A stretch of DNA of 64,000 nt, taken from positions 1-64,000 of the forward strand of contig JACKQE010000016.1 in assembly GCA_024233005.1 (NCBI GenBank), written 5' to 3'. This DNA comes from Akkermansiaceae bacterium (GTDB lineage: Bacteria > Verrucomicrobiota > Verrucomicrobiia > Verrucomicrobiales > DEV007). The notes beneath the pieces were generated by a model. It saw nothing but the letters and a program-made list of their open reading frames with translations, did not search any database and was not told the DNA's origin. Shown here in pieces: positions 60,801 to 64,000 of the stretch. The translations under genes were made by a program, and so were the position numbers. Position 1 is the stretch's first letter. Each line of letters begins with the position of its first letter.

Positions 60801-63800
60801 GGATTTCGTGAAGGCCTCATGGAGCAAATCACCTGAAACCGGTTTGGTGGTTTGATTCCAAGCACTGAGAACCAGATCAGCCCCGGCGGCATCAAGCAGG
60901 GCGATTTCCGAAACCCGGGATTCCGGCGAGGCAATCATCTGACGGACCACTTGTTCGAACAATCCACTAAGGCGGTCGATCGTGGCCGCATCGAAGAGGT
61001 CACGATTGTACTGCCAACACCCATAAAGATTGCCACCGGCTTCCTCGACGACCAGCGTGATTTCGAATTGTGCCTGCCGGGTCGTGAGGTCCACGGTTTC
61101 CATCGACAAATCGCCGATATGGAAGGTGTGCCCCCCCTGGCCGATGAGGAACACCGCAATCCCCTGCTCATCCACCCCGGGGATACGCTCCATGGAAAAA
61201 GAAACCTGGAACAACGGAGACCGTCCCGGATCACGCGGCACCCGCAGTTTGTCGACCAATTTGGCGAGAGGATACTGTTGGTTTTCCAGTGCTCCGTTGA
61301 CTCTTTGCCGGGTCATCGAGAGGAACGCGGAGATCGTGGGATCGTCGGTGAAATCTGCCCGCAAAGGAACCGGATTGATGAAGTAACCAACCACCTTTTG
61401 AAGGTCCTGTTGGGTCCGGCCTGCCAGCGGCACGCCAACGATCAGATCATCCTGGTTACAATACCGATGCAGCAAAATCTCGTAGGCGCTGAGCAAAGCC
61501 ATGAAAACGGTGACTTGATGCTCGCGGGCAAACACTTGGATCGATTCCGACAAGATTTCATCCAGTTGGAAACCGTGAGTGCCACCGTTGAAAGTTTGCA
61601 GGGCGGGCCGCGGTCGATCGGTCGGAAGATCGATCCCTGACGGAGCCCCGGCCATTTGGTCTTTCCAGTAGGCCAGCATGGCGTCGGCGGCCGGAGCGTT
61701 GAGGTGTTCCCGCTCCCAACTGACAAAATCGGCGTAGGTCGCCGCGTTTTTCTCATATCGAGGCTGGCGGCCGGACTTGACGGCGAAGTAGGCTTCGATC
61801 AGATCCTGCATGAGGAGCACCACAGACCAAGCATCCGAAATGATATGGTGCATGGCGAGCAGAGCAACGTGAGCCTGATCGGAGGTGCGGAACAACTCCA
61901 GGCGGACAACCGGTCCCCGGGTCAGGTCAAAGGGACGGTTGGCATGCTCAGAGATCAGTTCCTTGAGCGCGGCGTCATCGAGAGCACTGCAATCGTGTTC
62001 CCGGAAATCAATCGTCCCTCCCTTTCGAAGCACTTGAACCGGCTCGCCCTCACGGGTTTCAAACACCACGTCGAACATCGGATGCTGCCGATAAAGATGG
62101 GCAAATGCCGCCTTCATGGCCTCGATGTCCAAAAGCGGGCGGAATTTTCCGCTGAAAATAAGATTGTAAGCCGAAGAATCAGGCGCCAAGCGATTGAGGA
62201 ACCAGAGCGCGCGTTGACCTTCCGAGAGAGGAAACACCTCCGGCATCTCACCCGTCGGCAGGAAGGGCACCATGGAGGATGCTCCTGCCGAGGCAGCTCC
62301 CGTGTCTGTCTCGCCGCCAGAATTTTCGAGCAATTTTTCAAGAACCGGAACCGACAAGTCGCGAATATTGGGGCCATTGAGAACACTCCCCATCGGCATG
62401 GCGAATCCGAGTTTTTCCTCGATTCGGTTGACCAATTCGATGGCCATCAAGGAATCAAGACCGAGGTTGGTGAGGGGTGTTTCCCTGTCGATCCGGGAGC
62501 TTTCGGTTCCCAGAACGGCGGCAACTTGGGCGGCAATGAGCTCCTCAACCAGCCCTTGCCGCTTGTCCGAAGGCGCTTCAAGAATACGGGCGGCGGCCGA
62601 ATCGCCGCCTCCTCCATCCCCGTTGCGTGGGACGACGTGGTTGAAGATTTTGGAACTGCCTACCGAGGGACTAAATCGCGCCAAAGCAGTCCAATCCACC
62701 CGCGCGGCGCCAAGTTGCCCGCCATCTTTGGTCACGCCAGTGCGGAAAAGGGAAATTGTTTCATCCAGATTGGTCGATGCCAGCCCTACTTTTTCGAGAT
62801 ATTGCTGGGTCTTCTCGTTTCTTGCCACAAAGCCAGCTCCAGTGATGGCCCCCCAATTGAAAGTCAGGGCCGGCAAGCCTTGGGCGCGGCGATGATGCGC
62901 CAATTGATCCAGGAAGACGTTGCCCGCGTTGTAGTTCGATTGCTTGACGGCCCCGATGAACGCCGAGAAAGACGAGAAGCAAATGAAATGCTCCAAGGGG
63001 ATTCCCAAGGTGGCCTGATGGAGGTTCCACGCACCGAGCATTTTGGGCCGCAACACACTGCTGAAGCGTTCTTCATCAAGTTCCACGATAAATTCATCGT
63101 CCAGAACCATGGCGCCGTGAATAACTCCCACCAAAGGAGCGCCAGAATTTTGGATCTCGGCAACAACTCGGTCCACATCCTCCCGATGCGTTGCGTCCCC
63201 GCGGGCATCCAGGATGGTCACTCCTTGTGACCGCAGCGTCTCGATTTCCAAAGCAGCATCCTCCTTGGGACCGCTCCGGCTCATGAGGGCAAAATGACGC
63301 GCCCCGTTGGCCGCCATCCATTTCACCAACTGCAGACCAAACCCACCGGCTCCTCCGGTGACAAGCCAGGTGCCACGATCATGAAAAAGACGACCTTCTT
63401 CGGTGGAAGGACCGACGGGAATGGGTTGGACGGCAAAATCCAGAACATTTTTGCCGATGTGTTTGCCTGCCGCCATGTAGCGGAAGGCTTCAACCACTTC
63501 CGTGATGGGGAAATCGGTATGCGGCAGCGGCACATAGGTCTTGCTCGCGAACTTACTTTCCAACGCGGAGAACATTTCGGCCACGTATTCGGGCTTGTGT
63601 TCGAGGTGCTGTGCCAAATCGATGACAAAAAAGCTGATGTTGTTGCGGAGGGGTTCCAGACCAATTTTGGAATTTCCGTAGACATCAACCTTGCCGATTT
63701 CCATGTAGCGCCCGAAGGTAGCGAGCAGGCTGAGGTTTTTGGGGATAAAGTCCCCGGCCAGAGAATTGAGGACCGCATCAACGCCCCTCCCGTCCGTGAT

Positions 63801-63998
63801 CTCCATGATCCGGTCGGCAAAGACAAGGGAGCGGGAATCCAGCACATGGTGCACCCCCATGTTTTCGAGGAGTTTCCGTTTCTCCGGAGAACCCGCGGTC
63901 GAGAAAATGGTCAACCCCAGATCCAGCGCAATCTGGATGGCGGCCTGCCCCACACCACCGGTACCGGCATGAATGAGAATACTTTCGCCTTTCCTCAT
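57867..63998 (-). CDS. Hybrid PKS-NRPS megasynthase with terminal AAR-like reductase (5' part missing)
   Basis: The visible 2043 residues continue past the window edge, so any KS, AT and DH lie outside. Order by residue: enoylreductase end (1-190; IHAGTGGVGQAAIQIA), ketoreductase (205-395; WLVTGGAGGFGLQLVKW, NYNAGN), ACP (483-556; Ser516 in GLDSL), condensation domain (586-1030; HHIISDAW), adenylation domain (1055-1545; YTSGSTGIPKG, NLYGPTETTVW, NRKVDR), PCP (1556-1632; Ser1593 in GGDSL). The final 380 residues are not a thioesterase or usual R domain; they resemble cyanobacterial acyl-ACP reductase, with TTGDATRSATI, AFIGLGSIGRG and ITGCVLVSLL holding Cys1978. The module would extend a reduced polyketide by one amino acid, and the last domain probably releases an aldehyde. 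It is convergent with the cNMP-domain gene. Confidence 0.9.
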   Translation of the reverse strand: MRKGESILIHAGTGGVGQAAIQIALDLGLTIFSTAGSPEKRKLLENMGVHHVLDSRSLVFADRIMEITDGRGVDAVLNSLAGDFIPKNLSLLATFGRYMEIGKVDVYGNSKIGLEPLRNNISFFVIDLAQHLEHKPEYVAEMFSALESKFASKTYVPLPHTDFPITEVVEAFRYMAAGKHIGKNVLDFAVQPIPVGPSTEEGRLFHDRGTWLVTGGAGGFGLQLVKWMAANGARHFALMSRSGPKEDAALEIETLRSQGVTILDARGDATHREDVDRVVAEIQNSGAPLVGVIHGAMVLDDEFIVELDEERFSSVLRPKMLGAWNLHQATLGIPLEHFICFSSFSAFIGAVKQSNYNAGNVFLDQLAHHRRAQGLPALTFNWGAITGAGFVARNEKTQQYLEKVGLASTNLDETISLFRTGVTKDGGQLGAARVDWTALARFSPSVGSSKIFNHVVPRNGDGGGGDSAAARILEAPSDKRQGLVEELIAAQVAAVLGTESSRIDRETPLTNLGLDSLMAIELVNRIEEKLGFAMPMGSVLNGPNIRDLSVPVLEKLLENSGGETDTGAASAGASSMVPFLPTGEMPEVFPLSEGQRALWFLNRLAPDSSAYNLIFSGKFRPLLDIEAMKAAFAHLYRQHPMFDVVFETREGEPVQVLRKGGTIDFREHDCSALDDAALKELISEHANRPFDLTRGPVVRLELFRTSDQAHVALLAMHHIISDAWSVVLLMQDLIEAYFAVKSGRQPRYEKNAATYADFVSWEREHLNAPAADAMLAYWKDQMAGAPSGIDLPTDRPRPALQTFNGGTHGFQLDEILSESIQVFAREHQVTVFMALLSAYEILLHRYCNQDDLIVGVPLAGRTQQDLQKVVGYFINPVPLRADFTDDPTISAFLSMTRQRVNGALENQQYPLAKLVDKLRVPRDPGRSPLFQVSFSMERIPGVDEQGIAVFLIGQGGHTFHIGDLSMETVDLTTRQAQFEITLVVEEAGGNLYGCWQYNRDLFDAATIDRLSGLFEQVVRQMIASPESRVSEIALLDAAGADLVLSAWNQTTKPVSGDLLHEAFTKSAARHGDRTAVSCGDRELSYAEVDRLSNGVAEALIAAGVLPRGLVGVAMGRGVEMVAALLGVLKAGATYVPLDPEFPAQRLQLMLQDAVPAVILTSKELMDRLPSGPWITLAAEDIEPRVEAPAISGITADDLAYVIYTSGSTGIPKGVEIPHRAVMNFLGSMADRPGISTEDRLLAVTTLSFDISVLEVFLPLLHGAQVVVANRDEVKDGRRLARLLDAEEISVMQATPATWRLLLEAGWEGRSDLRILCGGEALPRELANTLVNSAKEVWNLYGPTETTVWSTVERITEGLECVSIGRPIDNTRVYVLDRHRQPLPAGFTGELYIGGDGLARGYRNRSDLTEAAFVAHKLPDGTSERIYRTGDLARWLPDGRLECLGRVDFQVKVRGVRIELGELESQIASHLSVRQAVVAKRTDLPAGEGLVAYLVTEPGAPSDLVGELRHYLADRLPAGMIPSYFVVLDEMPLTPNRKVDRRRLPVPSFGKAGDATLVAPETPAEKMLWDIFRHSFETDAFGITDNFFEMGGDSLMALRIVVEVSSAFHREVPVEAFLRHPTIEQLARYLLTASESVSGGAEIPLIAPRVEDLEHIEIETVGTSAPPLDAVALTYIPEVLASLAGVTRDEVAERWMGGRPILTNVYELPMGRIGVIMLPCFEVDFYKHLERIKQPVLEALELAAQAGARTVSLTGVIPSTTNHGREIERWIDGRTDLPVITTGDATRSATIIRSVEGILAKAGRGLEGETLAFIGLGSIGRGTLELLLQTQSHPAKLILCDPYLNDAELGSVRDAVRKAGFKGDVSVAANGGGLPAEAYTASLVVASTNLPGILDIRSLNPGALVVDYSFPPVFRVADAVQRLLEKEDILFTTGGELHTPGIVKETIYLPEAAEKASEEAQTGLIRFLAGRDASEITGCVLVSLLTGQKPEVKATLGPLSVEDATAHYAYLIELGIEPARLQMQGWFLPEDKVEAFGASPRVEA

Positions 63999-64000
63999 GC

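Noticed and set aside
61656..63230. Plus-strand open frame of 524 codons inside the megasynthase gene
   Set aside because: It lies fully antisense to recognisable KR, ACP and C domains, has no recognisable motifs, and long antisense frames are expected in this kind of codon usage.
1..64000. CRISPR array, prophage or complete integrative element
   Set aside because: No regularly spaced direct repeats, phage structural genes, integrase or complete transposase were seen.

Overview
The window looks like a chromosomal segment from a bacterium of the PVC group, most likely Verrucomicrobiota. The evidence is the gene content: a DUF1549/DUF1553 plus DUF1501 pair, a planctomycete-type cytochrome c domain fused to a sulfatase-modifying-factor domain, Tat-exported Gfo/Idh/MocA oxidoreductases, a TMEM43-like protein and a CBM9-like protein remnant. 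Most genes also lack an obvious Shine-Dalgarno sequence. No rRNA, CRISPR array or complete mobile element was seen. This placement is inference from family content; no database search was possible.

Left third (1-24.8 kb). A decayed CBM9-like gene is followed by comEC, a secreted hypothetical, a CysJ-like flavoprotein reductase, a GT39-like membrane glycosyltransferase, a ClC chloride channel and the DUF1553/DUF1501 pair. A gene-poor stretch of about 1.7 kb (13.1-14.8 kb) holds a YpeA-type GNAT gene, a relic of an IS3-family element and tRNA-Gly(CCC). Three envelope or hypothetical genes, a TMEM43-like gene and an L-fucose-dehydrogenase-like/methyltransferase pair lead to dnaG and rpoD, the information-processing core of the window.

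Middle (24.8-45.5 kb). Here lie a VIT-family transporter, a cytochrome c/FGE fusion, apbE, a Gfo/Idh oxidoreductase, a duplicated-domain lipoprotein, a secreted esterase, a YgiN-like monooxygenase and an HtrA protease. They are followed by a MoeB-rhodanese fusion with a Trm112-like gene, an SLC13 transporter, an EboD-like sugar-phosphate cyclase with an ArsR regulator, a periplasmic rhodanese, nadD, tatA, a secreted EEP-family phosphodiesterase, glnD and a PAP2/SMS-like enzyme.

Right third (45.6-64 kb). An NHL-repeat protein and an OmpR-type two-component pair are divergent from zwf-opcA, which feeds the oxidative pentose phosphate pathway. Next come a small lipoprotein, araD, a squalene/phytoene synthase, another Gfo/Idh protein, dus and a stand-alone cyclic-nucleotide-binding-domain protein. 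The window ends inside a large PKS-NRPS megasynthase: ER-KR-ACP-C-A-PCP followed by a terminal domain resembling cyanobacterial acyl-ACP reductase (AAR). The A-domain residues read as a glycine-type code.

The observations most worth following are the AAR-like release domain of the megasynthase, two strong intrinsic terminators lying inside the signal-peptide codons of the next gene (apbE and the EEP gene), and the EboD-like enzyme coupled to an ArsR regulator without other ebo genes in view.
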